Positions 9,066 through 19,300 of a DNA stretch of 64,000 nucleotides are shown here, in pieces; the first letter of the stretch is position 1, and each line of letters begins with the position of its first letter. Source of the stretch: Gemmatimonas phototrophica (lineage in GTDB: Bacteria; Gemmatimonadota; Gemmatimonadetes; Gemmatimonadales; Gemmatimonadaceae). The stretch is from positions 4,216,001-4,280,000 of the forward strand of contig NZ_CP011454.1 in the NCBI RefSeq assembly GCF_000695095.2, in the 5' to 3' direction. Under the pieces are notes generated by a model. It searched no databases, was not told where the DNA came from, and saw only the letters and a program-made list of their open reading frames with translations. The translations under genes and the position numbers were made by a program.

Positions 9066-11425
9066 GCGCGCGTCGGAATCTCCCGTGGCTGGCCGTACCC
9101 GCGGCCACCGACACCGCGGCAACGCCGGCAGTCGACACACCATCGACCAGCACCGAACCGGCTCGACGCGACTTTCTCAAAGTGCTCGGCATGGGCGGCT
9201 TGCTCATTGCCGCCAGCAGTGTTGGTGTGCGTCGGCTGGAGGCGGCAGCAGGTTTTGCCCCAAGCGCAGAACCTTGGGAGCCGCACGCCTACATTCGCCT
9301 TGGCGACGACGGACTGATCACGATCATCTGCCATCGGTCGGAGATGGGACAAGGGATCCGCACGACCATGCCCATGATCATCGCCGACGAAATGGACGCC
9401 AACTGGGCGCTGTGTCGCGTGGAACAAGGGCTCGGAAACGAACCGAAATACGGCAGCCAGAACACCGATGGCTCCACCAGTATTCGCGACTTCCTGCAGA
9501 AGTATCGCGAGGCGGGCGCCACCGTGCGGGCGTTGCTGGAAGATGCCGCCGCCAAGGAATGGGCGGTGGCCAGCAGTGAGGTGCAGGCACGCAACGGCGA
9601 AGTGGTGCACGTGGCGTCCGGACGCACCAAGGCGTTTGGTGCGCTGGTGGCTACCGCGCGGACGATACCCATGCCCGCTGCCACGCGCGTTCGTATCAAG
9701 ACGCCCGCCGAACGTAAATGGGAAGGCAAGGCGATGCCGTCCATCGACCTCGTGCCCATGACCACCGGCGGCGCGATCTTCGGAGCGGATGTGCGGCTGC
9801 CAGGCATGAAGGTCGCGGCCATCGCACGGCCGCCAGTGTGGGGTGGTACCGTGCTGAGCGTTGACGATTCGCTGGCCAAACAAGTGGCCGGTGTTGAGCG
9901 CATTGTGCGCATTCCCGCGTCGCCCATGCCCGGTGGGTTTTTACCACTGGGCGGTGTGGCCGTGATTGCCACCAATACATGGGCCGCCATGAAGGGGCGC
10001 GACGCGCTGCGCATTACCTGGAATCATGGGCCCAACGCTTCGTACGATAGCGCCGCCTACAAAACGTCGCTCCAGGAATCCGTGCGTCGTCCTGGAGCCG
10101 CTGGCCGCACCAACGGCGATGTGGAGCGCGGACTGACCACCGCCGCGCGACGCGTCACGGCAGAGTACTACATGCCGCACCTCTCGCACGCCCAAATGGA
10201 ACCGGTGGTTGCCGTGGCACAGGTAACCAACGGCAAGGCGGAAGTCTGGGCGCCCACGCAGTCTCCCATGGATGCACGCAAAACCGTGGCGGAGTATCTC
10301 AAGCTCGACGTCGCCAACGTGAGCGTGCACGTGACCTTGCTGGGTGGTGGATTCGGGCGAAAGTCCAAACCCGATTTCATCTGCGAAGCCGCGTTTCTCT
10401 CACGGGAAGTTGGGGCTCCCGTGCGAGTGCAATGGACGCGGGAAGATGACCTGCGCCATTCCTACCTGCACTCGCCGGCGGCGCATCGACTGGAGGCTGG
10501 TCTTGATGCCGCAGGCAAAGTGGTGGCGTGGCGTCATCGTTCTGCATATCCCGCTATTTCGGCCACTTTTGCACCCAAGGTGACCGGCGCGGAGCCCGAC
10601 GAACTCACGAATGGCGCGAGCGACATTCCGTTCGACATTCCGAACATGCAGGTGGAGATCTGCCCCGCAGTGGCGCACACGCGGATTGGCTGGTACCGCA
10701 GCGTCAACGCCATCCATCATGGCTTCGCCATTGGGTCATTCGTTGACGAATTGGCCCGTGCCGCCAAACAGGATCCGGCGGACTTTCTGCTGGCCTTGCT
10801 GGGCCCAGATCGGCGCGTGGACCTGTCGCAGGCAGGACTGGTAAAGCCGGCGAGCAATTACGGCGCCACGTGGACGGATCATCCACTCGATTCGGCGCGC
10901 GCCCGACGGGTGGTGGAGCTGGCCATCGAGAAGAGCGGCTGGCGCGGCCCCGCATTGGCACGCGGCCGTGGGCGCGGCATTGCGGTGCACCGCAGCTTCC
11001 TGTCGTACGTGGCGATGGTGGTGGAAGTGGAGGTCCTGCCCGATGGTACCGTGCTGGTCCCTCGCGCGACCGTAGCCGTGGATGCGGGATTCGTTGCCAA
11101 TCCCGATCGCGCCCGCGCGCAGATGGAAGGGGCGCTCATCATGGCCATGAGTAACGTGCTATCCAGCGAAGTCACCTTTGCCGCCGGCCGCGTGGTGCAG
11201 TCCAACTTTCGCGACTACGGCGTGACCCGCATGCGCGCCGCCCCACGACAGGTGGATGTGCACCTCGTCCCCAGTGAGGGACTTCCCGGTGGCATTGGTG
11301 AGCCTGGCGTACCGCCGGCCTGCGGTGCCATTGCCAACGCCATTTTTGCCGCCACCGGGGTGCGGGTCCGTGAACTCCCCGTGGGACGCCAACTGGCGGG
11401 GTGGCAAACGCGCAGCAGCAACTGA
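9062..11425 (+). CDS. Molybdopterin-binding hydroxylase subunit, Tat-exported (IorB-like)
   Basis: The 787-residue product belongs to the xanthine dehydrogenase molybdopterin family. An internal twin-arginine motif, RRDFLKVLG, near residues 36-44 is followed by a hydrophobic stretch, so the complex is likely periplasmic. Family blocks include [10 protein letters not shown] and, near the C-terminus, [16 protein letters not shown] with the Glu that acts as catalytic base. It starts at ATG 9062 inside the stop of the 2Fe-2S subunit. It resembles the isoquinoline 1-oxidoreductase/aldehyde oxidase beta subunit. The substrate is unknown, and cofactor maturation genes are not present here. Confidence 0.92.
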   Translation: MSARRNLPWLAVPAATDTAATPAVDTPSTSTEPARRDFLKVLGMGGLLIAASSVGVRRLEAAAGFAPSAEPWEPHAYIRLGDDGLITIICHRSEMGQGIRTTMPMIIADEMDANWALCRVEQGLGNEPKYGSQNTDGSTSIRDFLQKYREAGATVRALLEDAAAKEWAVASSEVQARNGEVVHVASGRTKAFGALVATARTIPMPAATRVRIKTPAERKWEGKAMPSIDLVPMTTGGAIFGADVRLPGMKVAAIARPPVWGGTVLSVDDSLAKQVAGVERIVRIPASPMPGGFLPLGGVAVIATNTWAAMKGRDALRITWNHGPNASYDSAAYKTSLQESVRRPGAAGRTNGDVERGLTTAARRVTAEYYMPHLSHAQMEPVVAVAQVTNGKAEVWAPTQSPMDARKTVAEYLKLDVANVSVHVTLLGGGFGRKSKPDFICEAAFLSREVGAPVRVQWTREDDLRHSYLHSPAAHRLEAGLDAAGKVVAWRHRSAYPAISATFAPKVTGAEPDELTNGASDIPFDIPNMQVEICPAVAHTRIGWYRSVNAIHHGFAIGSFVDELARAAKQDPADFLLALLGPDRRVDLSQAGLVKPASNYGATWTDHPLDSARARRVVELAIEKSGWRGPALARGRGRGIAVHRSFLSYVAMVVEVEVLPDGTVLVPRATVAVDAGFVANPDRARAQMEGALIMAMSNVLSSEVTFAAGRVVQSNFRDYGVTRMRAAPRQVDVHLVPSEGLPGGIGEPGVPPACGAIANAIFAATGVRVRELPVGRQLAGWQTRSSN

Positions 11426-11445
11426 GTTGACCAGACAGCGCGACT

Positions 11446-12669
11446 CTACGGTCTGCTGAACACCGTGCCGTGCGGCACCGCGGCACGGCGTGCGCCATGT
11501 GGCCACGCCATTCCCTCCATACGATGACCTGGTTCAGCGCTTCCGGCCCCACGAAAGCGCTCGTCCAGCGTGAGCGTCCCGTTTGCTTCGTTGAAACGCG
11601 CCAGCAGAATGCGTGTTTTCATGGCCTGGTAGCCCGTGATCACAACACGCTGGTGATTGGGTTCCACACCAATCCAGTGCGGCACATCGTTGGGCCCGAG
11701 TGTAATGCGTGACACTTCACGGGGATGCGATGGATCTGACACGTCGAGACTCACCACCGCGCTCCACGCGGGCACCGTAATGAGGTAGTAGTTGCCAATC
11801 ACCACGGGCACCGCACAAGAGGTCCCGGGTTTACGCGGGAACGAGGCCACCAGCTGCGCAGCGGGGTGATCACCGGCAATGTCACGCAGCAGGTACAAGC
11901 CGCAATTGAAGGTGGACACCAACACCGTCTTGCCATCGCGCAGCACGCGCGGTTCCGCCGAGCGATACCCTTCATCGCCCCGCGGTCCGTTGGGGAGTTC
12001 GATGGTGTGCTGCACACTCAAGTCGGACAGGCGCCAGAACTGCAGCGCCCGCGTGGTGTCACGATTATCCATGTCGGAGGTCGTCACCACCACCCGATCA
12101 ATCGCGGGCAGAATGGCTGCGGAGTACGGTCGGATGCGACGATCCACGCCTGTCGCATTGGCCGAGCGCACGCGCACCACGTCGCCACGTGGGGTCAGCT
12201 CCGCGAGCCCGCCGGGCGCCATCCCCTGGGCATCGTGCTGCATCTGGAAGGTGGCCAGCACATTCCCGTTGGGCAGCCGCCAGAAGCTGTGCGGATGCAT
12301 GAGCCCACTGACGTCGCCAAACTGCCGGGCAATACGCGGGGCGGTTGGTGTGGTGAGGTCGAAGATGAACGACTGTCCGGAGCCAAAGCCATTCGCGAAC
12401 AGCTGGCCATCAGCGGGCATGTCATGTTCGGTATGGTGCGTACGATTGGCGCGGCCGGGCACAGGGACCGTGGCCACCAGCGCACCGTATCGCTCGGCGC
12501 TCGGATTGTCCCGAATGTCGTAGACCGCCAGAAAGTCTGCCTCTGAGCTATCGGCGGATGACGCCCAGGCAAACAGATAGTCGCTCGAGCCCTTGGGCAG
12601 CTGAGATGGGCCGGAAGGAACGGCCAGAAGCGTAGCGGCAGCAATCAGGATGGGAACGCGAAGTGACAT
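11446..12669 (-). CDS. Secreted beta-propeller, selenium-binding-protein-like
   Basis: The 407-residue product has an N-terminal signal peptide (ILIAAATLLAVPSGPS). Repeated blade-like segments include FDLTTPTAPRIARQF, FWRLSDLSVQHTIEL and LDVSDPSHPREVSRI. The motifs HHTEHDMPAD and GLMHPHSFWRLPNGNVL resemble the histidine-bearing loops of selenium-binding protein/methanethiol oxidase propellers, but the match is partial. An LVIVD- or YncE-like scaffold is the alternative. It converges with the molybdenum hydroxylase operon, 20 bases apart. Confidence 0.65.
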   Translation of the reverse strand: MSLRVPILIAAATLLAVPSGPSQLPKGSSDYLFAWASSADSSEADFLAVYDIRDNPSAERYGALVATVPVPGRANRTHHTEHDMPADGQLFANGFGSGQSFIFDLTTPTAPRIARQFGDVSGLMHPHSFWRLPNGNVLATFQMQHDAQGMAPGGLAELTPRGDVVRVRSANATGVDRRIRPYSAAILPAIDRVVVTTSDMDNRDTTRALQFWRLSDLSVQHTIELPNGPRGDEGYRSAEPRVLRDGKTVLVSTFNCGLYLLRDIAGDHPAAQLVASFPRKPGTSCAVPVVIGNYYLITVPAWSAVVSLDVSDPSHPREVSRITLGPNDVPHWIGVEPNHQRVVITGYQAMKTRILLARFNEANGTLTLDERFRGAGSAEPGHRMEGMAWPHGARRAAVPHGTVFSRP

Positions 12670-12686
12670 GCGCGATAATTAAGTGC

Positions 12687-13301
12687 ATGACCGACACCCC
12701 TGCACTTCCCGTGGGCTACAGCACCGTCCCGCCCGGCCACCTCGCGAGTGTGGTGACCTATCTCGAGATGACGTCGCGGCCGACCAGCCGTCCGGTACCT
12801 GAGCTGGGGGCAACGCTCACGTTACATCGGCTCGGCGCCGCGGAGCTCGACCGGTATCGGGCGCTCTTCCGGGCCGTTGGGACCCGATGGCTCTGGTTTT
12901 CCCGTCTCAGGCTGTCCGATGAGGCGCTGACGGCCATCCTGGGCGACCCGCAGGTTTACGTGTGGGCCGTTCAGGAGGGAGACCAGTCCGTGGGACTGCT
13001 GGAGCTGGACTTCCGGGAAGCAGATGCGTGCGAGCTCGCCTTTTTCGGCCTCATCGACCGGATGGTAGGGCGCGGGGCGGGACGGTGGCTCATGGATGAG
13101 GCCATCACGCGCGCGTGGGCACACCCGATACGCCGCTTCCACGTGCACACCTGTACCCTTGATCATCCCGGCGCGGTGGCGTTTTACCAGCGCTCCGGGT
13201 TTGTGGCGTATCGGCGTGCCGTGGAGATTGCCCGTGACCCGCGAATCACCGGCGAACTGGGACTCGATGCTGGGAGTGATGTACCGGTGATTGCCGGGTG
13301 A
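12687..13301 (+). CDS. GNAT family N-acetyltransferase
   Basis: The 204-residue product has the GNAT acetyl-CoA loop in ELAFFGLIDRMVGRGAGRWL (motif A, about residues 114-133) and a later HPGAVAFYQRSGFVAYRR (motif B). ATG 12687 is preferred over the ATG at 12663, which overlaps the divergent gene. The substrate is unknown. The stop overlaps the GTG start of the next gene. Confidence 0.85.
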   Translation: MTDTPALPVGYSTVPPGHLASVVTYLEMTSRPTSRPVPELGATLTLHRLGAAELDRYRALFRAVGTRWLWFSRLRLSDEALTAILGDPQVYVWAVQEGDQSVGLLELDFREADACELAFFGLIDRMVGRGAGRWLMDEAITRAWAHPIRRFHVHTCTLDHPGAVAFYQRSGFVAYRRAVEIARDPRITGELGLDAGSDVPVIAG

Positions 13302-13786
13302 CGACCGTGACCAGGCTTTTCACCTGGTGCACACGCATGGGACTGGTCTTCGTGGTCTGTCCCATAGGCATGGCCACGGCACAGCCAGCGCCCACAGCGC
13401 GCGGTCAACTCGTGTGGAGCGAGAAGGCGTGGCACAAGGAATCGTTACGACGCCAATTGGTGCGCGACAGCAGCATCTCTCCGACAGCACTCGTGGCCGA
13501 CTTTGACGGAGACGGTCGCCGGGATGTTGCGTGGACCGTTCGCCACCAGCGTACGGGCGAACGCGGCATTCTGATTGTGCACGCCAGCGGACGGGCAGCC
13601 CAGCAGTGCGGCGCCGGTGTGGCATTTGGGAACGGCGGAACGAACTACGAGTGGATGGACCACTGGGAGGTGATTCCGCACGACGGTGGAAAGGGTGCGG
13701 CGTTGTTGATCGCCAAGGCTGAATCAGCCAGCGCGCGCATTGAATTCAGGGGCGGCCGCTACCGGTGGCAACAGCGCGGCGATTGA
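13298..13786 (+). CDS. Exported small protein with one FG-GAP-type repeat
   Basis: The 162-residue product has a signal-peptide-like start ending ATAQ. It contains VADFDGDGRRDVAW near residue 67, a single calcium-loop FG-GAP/VCBS-type motif. No complete propeller is present. It begins at GTG 13298 overlapping the GNAT stop; an in-frame ATG at 13337 is an alternative start. The role is unknown. Confidence 0.6.
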   Translation: MTTVTRLFTWCTRMGLVFVVCPIGMATAQPAPTARGQLVWSEKAWHKESLRRQLVRDSSISPTALVADFDGDGRRDVAWTVRHQRTGERGILIVHASGRAAQQCGAGVAFGNGGTNYEWMDHWEVIPHDGGKGAALLIAKAESASARIEFRGGRYRWQQRGD

Positions 13787-13795
13787 GTGGACGCG

Positions 13796-14125
13796 CTACA
13801 CCGTTGTGTCGGCGTAGACGGTAATGAATTGCTCATCGACGTCATAACGACCTCGCCCCGATGTCTGCGTGCGCACGACATGTTCGCCAATGATACGCAA
13901 CACGTCTTCACGCTGTGAGAGTGGGAGTTTTGTGGTGCTTTCCCACTGCGCCACGGAGGGAATATTGATGATCGCCAACGCTCCGGCTCCGGCAAACTCC
14001 CACCACATTGAGAACGTCGACTGTGGGTTCTCAAAGTGAATCACACCACTGCGTCCTTCTGACGTAATGCGCACCTGCGTGTTGTGCGGGAGTCCGCTCA
14101 CGCTACTCCCCATACCGTCGCACAC
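13796..14125 (-). CDS. Hypothetical protein, last gene of a five-gene operon
   Basis: The 109-residue product (start 14125; ATG 14113 would be shorter) has no membrane segment. A central WWEFAGAGALAIINIP segment and a C-terminal RGRYDVDEQFITVY are its clearest features, and no family is recognised. It overlaps the upstream gene by 23 bases, which suggests translational coupling. It is the distal gene of the run that begins at 15938. Confidence 0.55.
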   Translation of the reverse strand: MCDGMGSSVSGLPHNTQVRITSEGRSGVIHFENPQSTFSMWWEFAGAGALAIINIPSVAQWESTTKLPLSQREDVLRIIGEHVVRTQTSGRGRYDVDEQFITVYADTTV

Positions 14126-14828
14126 GGTAGCGCAGCTCGATCATCGATGATCTGCTGCCTGAAGACTCTGCACCGGCGGCCGATTCCACACGCTCCGGAC
14201 GGAACCAGGCACTCCAGTCGGCTCGGCTATCAGGAATGCGCGGCATTGGCGGGGTAAACACCTCCGTTTGCCGACCGGGAAGCTGAACCACGATGACCCG
14301 TCCAGTGGCCCGCATAAGCGGGTTCTGCATGACCGGGATGATGCGGTGGGGTCCTTCGGTGCGCATGGCGGCCCAACGCACGGTGCCTTCCGGGCGGGTC
14401 TTGCTGGTGTGCACCTCCACCTGCAGCCAGGGCGGAGCGGTATCTGCGGGGACGTTCGCCGCATCAACCCGCAGTTCCAACTCGAGCGTAGCCATGGCGC
14501 CGTCGTATTCCAGCGGCTTCTCCATGAGGTACAGCCACGACCACGCGCCCAGGACCACCACGCCCACGAGTGTAGTCACCCCGAGAATGGCCGACCACCC
14601 ATACGTGGCGCCCTGCCCACTTGGCGCGGACCGCGCGTACAGCGCCATGCCTGCCGCCAGGCCAACGAGGGCCCCCACCAGCCCGACACCAATGGTGAGA
14701 TAGCCCACCGCACCATCGCGGGAAGACACGTTGGTGAGTTTGGCAAAGAGCAGCGCCGCCCCAAGGCCCACGCCAAAGCCAGCCACGGCCCCACCAAGGA
14801 CATAGATCACACCAAAAAGACTTCGCAT
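14103..14828 (-). CDS. Membrane protein of unknown function
   Basis: The 241-residue product has three N-terminal hydrophobic helices (roughly residues 5-30, 42-66 and 80-102) and a soluble beta-rich C-terminal half of about 130 residues, probably extracytoplasmic. The C-terminus is rich in charged and Ser residues. No family is recognised. It lies in the middle of a tight minus-strand operon. Confidence 0.65.
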   Translation of the reverse strand: MRSLFGVIYVLGGAVAGFGVGLGAALLFAKLTNVSSRDGAVGYLTIGVGLVGALVGLAAGMALYARSAPSGQGATYGWSAILGVTTLVGVVVLGAWSWLYLMEKPLEYDGAMATLELELRVDAANVPADTAPPWLQVEVHTSKTRPEGTVRWAAMRTEGPHRIIPVMQNPLMRATGRVIVVQLPGRQTEVFTPPMPRIPDSRADWSAWFRPERVESAAGAESSGSRSSMIELRYRVRRYGE

Positions 14829-14867
14829 CGGAAAAGCTTACGGTGCGAGCGCCACCCTCGCGAGCGT

Positions 14868-15140
14868 TTACGTGCCGCTTCGGCGGCGCCACAGCTGAAA
14901 GCCGGCCCCAATCCCAAGCGCAATCAGGAAGGCCCACATGCCGCCAACCACGAAGGCGATAGGTGCGAACTTGTCGAGGTGGCCAAGCTTGATGGTGAGC
15001 CCGATTTGAAAGAGCGTCGAGGCGGCGAGTGCCGAGAGAACCGCCGCCATCAACCAGTCGCGTGTTCGCAGGTTGGCGACCACGGCACACACCACGCTCA
15101 ATCCGATCAGGAGCGTCAGACCAACGGCCGCTTCGTTCAT
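14868..15140 (-). CDS. Small multi-spanning membrane protein
   Basis: The 90-residue product starts MNEAAVGLT and contains three hydrophobic helices (about residues 5-22, 28-46 and 57-80), ending WRRRSGT. The start at 15140 is chosen because a longer frame would run into the DUF2200 gene. The gap to the upstream gene is 10 bases. The function is unknown. Confidence 0.6.
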   Translation of the reverse strand: MNEAAVGLTLLIGLSVVCAVVANLRTRDWLMAAVLSALAASTLFQIGLTIKLGHLDKFAPIAFVVGGMWAFLIALGIGAGFQLWRRRSGT

Positions 15141-15150
15141 GGGGAGTGGG

Positions 15151-15537
15151 TCATTGGGAGTCGCTCGGAACTGGTACCGATGCGCGCGAGCTCCTGAGAA
15201 TCTTCTCCATCGCCCTGCCCTTTGCCAGTTCATCCACCAGCTTGTCGAGCCAGCGGATCTGTTGCATCAACGGGTCCTCCACCTCTTCCACGCGCACCCC
15301 GCATACCACGCCGGTAATCAACGCGGCGTTGGGATGCATGGCCGGGGCCTGTGCGAAGAATGTGCGAATGTCACACCCGTTCGCGATCTGCTGACTGAGC
15401 TCCTCCGCAGTGTATCCGGTCAGCCAGCAGATGATTCGATCCAGGTCACTCTTGGATCGACCCTTGCGCTCCACTTTGTTGACGTACGCCGGATACACAC
15501 GGCCAAAGGGCATGGAAAAAATGCGGTGCTCCACCAT
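15151..15537 (-). CDS. DUF2200 family protein
   Basis: The 128-residue product matches the DUF2200 pattern: [19 protein letters not shown], a [12 protein letters not shown] block, a central region with [20 protein letters not shown] and [19 protein letters not shown]. Members are small cytoplasmic proteins of unknown function. Its start overlaps the stop of the upstream lipoprotein (TAATG) and its end lies ten bases from the following membrane protein gene. Confidence 0.88.
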   Translation of the reverse strand: MVEHRIFSMPFGRVYPAYVNKVERKGRSKSDLDRIICWLTGYTAEELSQQIANGCDIRTFFAQAPAMHPNAALITGVVCGVRVEEVEDPLMQQIRWLDKLVDELAKGRAMEKILRSSRASVPVPSDSQ

Positions 15538-15938
15538 TATCGATCCTGGCCATCGAAAGGGGTACGAGTCTGTATCCTCGGCATACGTGACACGATTTCA
15601 TAGAAGTCGCGCTCCGGGTCGCTGAATCCCGGCAGCCACGGACACGACGCCAACTCGATGACTCGTGCGGCGTAGCGGATACGGCACCCGCCTTCCTGTG
15701 TTTGTGCCACCATGTCGAAGCGCTCGCCCTTGCGAATGACCAGCGCGGTATCGCCATACAGCACACCGCGCCTCTGTAGACCCAAACTCAACCGTTGCAC
15801 CGGCACATCCTGCAGTACTCGCATCACCAACAGCGGTTGCCCTGACGCATCCGTTGGCGAGCGGCGCGGAGTGCACGCCGTCAGCAGAGTGATGCCCGCA
15901 AGTACCAGCACGCGTGGAGCACGATTCGAAGCCCGCAT
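15537..15938 (-). CDS. Putative lipoprotein, first gene of the DUF2200 operon
   Basis: The 133-residue product begins [15 protein letters not shown], with a lipobox-like LLTAC. The mature part includes [20 protein letters not shown] and a Cys-bearing [11 protein letters not shown] segment; no family is recognised. ATG 15938 gives a clean signal peptide, and the reading frame extends further upstream without a plausible start. It is the promoter-proximal gene of the five-gene run down to 13796. Confidence 0.65.
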   Translation of the reverse strand: MRASNRAPRVLVLAGITLLTACTPRRSPTDASGQPLLVMRVLQDVPVQRLSLGLQRRGVLYGDTALVIRKGERFDMVAQTQEGGCRIRYAARVIELASCPWLPGFSDPERDFYEIVSRMPRIQTRTPFDGQDR

Positions 15939-16019
15939 CGGCGTGAATATGTGCACCGCACAGGGAGATGGCACGTTGGCGCCACGACCATCGTGTGCGG
16001 CACGAATGTGACGGCGCGC

Positions 16020-16094
16020 GGCGCCCTCCAGCCCCGACCGCGCGTCTCTGAGGGGCAACGCCCCGAAGCAACGCGCCAAGGGGCTGGAGGGCGT
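16020..16094. other. Nested inverted repeat (cruciform or leader hairpin)
   Basis: Arms at about 16021-16035 and 16080-16094 are complementary for about 14 bases (GCGCCCTCCAGCCCC with GGGGCTGGAGGGCG). Between them lies a second hairpin, GGGGC-AAC-GCCCC, at 16052-16064. The gap between genes here (15939-16302) is 364 bases and holds no gene. It could be a bidirectional terminator or leader element. Confidence 0.55.
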
Positions 16095-16102
16095 CGCGCG
16101 AC

Positions 16103-16153
16103 GGGGCCCACACCCAATTGGGGCCCACACCCAATTGGGGCCCACACCCAAGG
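16103..16153. repeat. Three tandem copies of a 17-base repeat
   Basis: The unit GGGGCCCACACCCAATT occurs at 16103-16119 and 16120-16136, and a third copy at 16137-16153 ends in AAGG in place of AATT. Each copy contains the palindrome GGGGCCC(A). It lies between the nested hairpin and the amidohydrolase gene, about 150 bases before its start. Confidence 0.8.
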
Positions 16154-16302
16154 GGGGCCTACAGCGGTCAACGATTTGATTCTGTGTGCGTTTGCCCCCA
16201 ATGTAGGAGGATGCCCGAACGCGTAGTCGCCGGGCGTACAGCAAGCCCCCACCCTTCGTCGTTGATGGCGTTCGTGCGCGACCGCCGTCCCGGGAGTGTT
16301 TC

Positions 16303-19300
16303 GTGAAAGTCGTTCGATCCCTGTTGAGCCTCGCCGCGCTGGCCGTAGGCGTCAGCACCCTTGAGGCCCAGCAATCGTCTCGCACCGAGCCCGTGACGGG
16401 TCTGCGTGCCAATGCCACGGGTTATCACGCGCTGGTCGGTGCCAAAGTGATCACCGCCCCCGGGCAGGTCCTCGACAATGCCACCATCGTCATCCGGAAC
16501 GGCGTGGTCACCGCCGTGGGCGCCGGCCTCACCCCGCCCGCGGGTGCCCGCGTGTGGGAACTCAAGGGGCTGACGGTCTACCCCGGCTTCGTGGACGCCC
16601 ATGCCGACCTCGGCGGTGACGCCCCCCAGCAGGGCGGCGATGTGGGGCCCACGCACTGGAATCCGCAGGTCCGCGCCTGGTTCAGCACCACGGCCAACCT
16701 GAAAGACGATTCCACCCGTCGCATTGCGCTCCGCTCGCTCGGCTTTGGCGCCGCGCTTGCCGTGCCACGCCAGGGCATCTTCCGCGGTACCGCCTCGGTG
16801 GTGCACCTCGGTGAGGCCGGCGTGCGCGAACGCGTGCTGCGCCCCGATCTCGCGCAGAGCATCGGCTTCTCGCGGTCGTTCGCCCTGGGGGGCATGTACC
16901 CCAACTCCACCATGGGCACCAGCGCGCTCATGAAGCAGACGTTCCTCGACGCGGAGTGGTACATCCGCGCCTGGTCCACCTACGAAACCAGCGGGCGCAC
17001 CATGCTGCCCCCCGAGACCAGCGAAGCACTCGCCGCGCTCGGCAAGGCCGTGAAGGGCACGCAGCCCGTCGTGTTCCAGACGGAAAGCGAAGAGGAATAC
17101 CTGCGCGCCTTCAAACTGGCCGCCGATTACAAGCTCACCCCGTGGTTCCGCGGCAGTGGGCAGGAATACCGCCTGGTGGACGTGCTCAAGGGGCGCACGC
17201 AGCCTCTCATTGTGCCGCTCGCCTTCCCGGACGCGCCCAACGTGGCCAATCCGGAAGCGGCCACCAACGTGTCGCTGGGAGATCTGCGCCACTGGTACCT
17301 CGCGCCCACCAACCCGGCGCAGCTCGCCGCCAACAACATTCCGTTCGCCATTACGGCGGACGGCCTGTCGTCGGTGAATCAGTTCCTCCCCAACCTGCGC
17401 GTGGCCGTGGCTCGCGGCCTTACGCCCGACAAGGCGCTCGCCGCGCTCACCACCGTGCCCGCCGGCTGGCTCGGCATTGAGAAGACGCACGGCACGATTG
17501 CCGTGGGCAAGGTGGCCAATCTTGTCGTGACGGAAGGCGATCTCTTCACCGAAGAGAGCGCCATTCGCGATGTGTGGGTGCAGGGGACCCGGTACGGCGT
17601 AACGCGCCCGCCGCAGGTCGACCCGCGCGGCACGTGGACGATTGCCTCCGAAGACCTCGGCACCTTCAAGAGCGCCACGCTGCGTCTCGAAGGCCCGCTC
17701 AACCGTATTCGCGGCACCATCGAAATGCCCAGCCGTCGCCCGGTGAACCTCACCGGTGTGCGCATCATTGCCGAAACGGGCCGCCTCGAAGCCACCTTCA
17801 ACGGTGAGCAACTGGGCCTCGAAGGCGCAGTGCTGCTCTCCGGGTCAGTCCGCGGCGAAGAGTTCTTTGGCTGGATGTCGCTCCCCACCGGGACCGATGC
17901 CAACTACAAGGGCACGCGGACCGAGCAGTACCAGGGCCCGGCGCGCGGCGCGGTGGCGGTGAAGGTCCCCAAGATCGACCTGCCCTTCATTCGCCCGAGC
18001 ATGGAGTTTGGCCGCACGTCGCAGCCGGTGCAGCCGGCTACGGTAGTGGTGCGGAATGCCACCGTCTGGACGCAGGGGCCGCAGGGCAAGCTCGAAAACG
18101 CCGACCTGCTGGTGCAGGCCGGCAAGGTGGTGCGCGTGGGGCAGAAGCTCTCGGCTCCCGCCGGGGCGGTGGAGATTGATGCCACCGGCAAGCATGTCAC
18201 GCCGGGGCTCATTGATCCGCACACGCACGGTGGTGTGAGCTCGGTGAACGAAAGCGGTTTCGCCATCGTCCCCGAAGTGCAGATGGGTGACGTGATCACG
18301 CACAACAACATCTGGTTCTACCGCCAGCTCGCCGGTGGCCTCACCTCCACCATGATCAAGCACGGCTCGGCCAATCCCATTGGCGGCGAGAATGTGTTTG
18401 TGAAAACGCGCTGGGGTTCGCTCCCCGAGGACTACAAGATTGTCGGCGCGCCGCGCACGGTGAAGTTTGCCTTGGGTGAAAACCCCAAGCGTGCGCCCAC
18501 GCGCTACCCCAACACCCGCATGGGTGTGCAGGAAATCATTCGCGACCACTTCCTGGCCGCGCGCGACTACGAAAAGGAATGGAAGCGCTGGGAGAAGGAG
18601 AAGACCGGTATTCCGCCGCGCAAGGATCTGCGCATGGAAGCCATTCTCGACATCCTGAACCAGAAGCTGCTCATTTCCTCGCACGGCTATCGCGCCGACG
18701 AGTTCCTGGCGCTGGTGCGCCTGGCGGAGGAGTTCGGGTTCAAGGTGCAGACGCTGCAGCACGGCGTGGAAGCGTACAAGATTGCCGACGAGCTCAAGAA
18801 GTCGGGAGTTGCCGCCGTGGTGTGGAGTGACTGGGGCGCCTTCAAGCTCGAAGCGTATGACGCCACGAGCTACAACGCGCGTCTGCTCATGGAAGCGGGC
18901 GTGGTTACCTCGCTGCACTCCGACGACAACGAGATCTCCACGCGCATGAACTGGGAAGCAGGGAAGCTGCTCCGCTCGGGCGTGAACGAAATCGACGCGT
19001 TGAATACAGTCACGATCAACGCGGCGAAGGCCATTGCCATCGACAAGCGCATCGGCTCGCTCGAAGCCGGCAAGGATGCCGACTTCGTGATCTGGAACGG
19101 CAACCCGTTGTCGCAGTTCACCAAGGCCGAACAGACCTGGGTAGATGGTCGCAAGTACTTCTCGATTGACGAAGACAAGGTGCTGCGCGCGGATGTCACC
19201 AAGCAGCGTGCCCAGCTCATTCAGGCGGTCATCGCGGCGAGCGCCGACGCGGCCCCGGCGGCCGGCGCGGCGCCAGCCCGCGGCCGTGGCCCGGGAGGCA

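Noticed and set aside
8255-9883. A 542-codon minus-strand frame opposite the molybdenum hydroxylase subunits
   Set aside because: The plus strand encodes clear 2Fe-2S and molybdopterin proteins here; the antisense product has no coherent motifs.
16168-17811. A 547-codon open frame on the minus strand opposite the amidohydrolase gene
   Set aside because: It lies entirely on the opposite strand of a well-supported gene, its product is rich in His, Gly, Arg and Ala without family motifs, and it is a typical high-GC antisense frame.
17845-18918. A 357-codon minus-strand frame opposite the amidohydrolase C-terminal domain
   Set aside because: Shadow of the plus-strand gene, with no motif or start signal.
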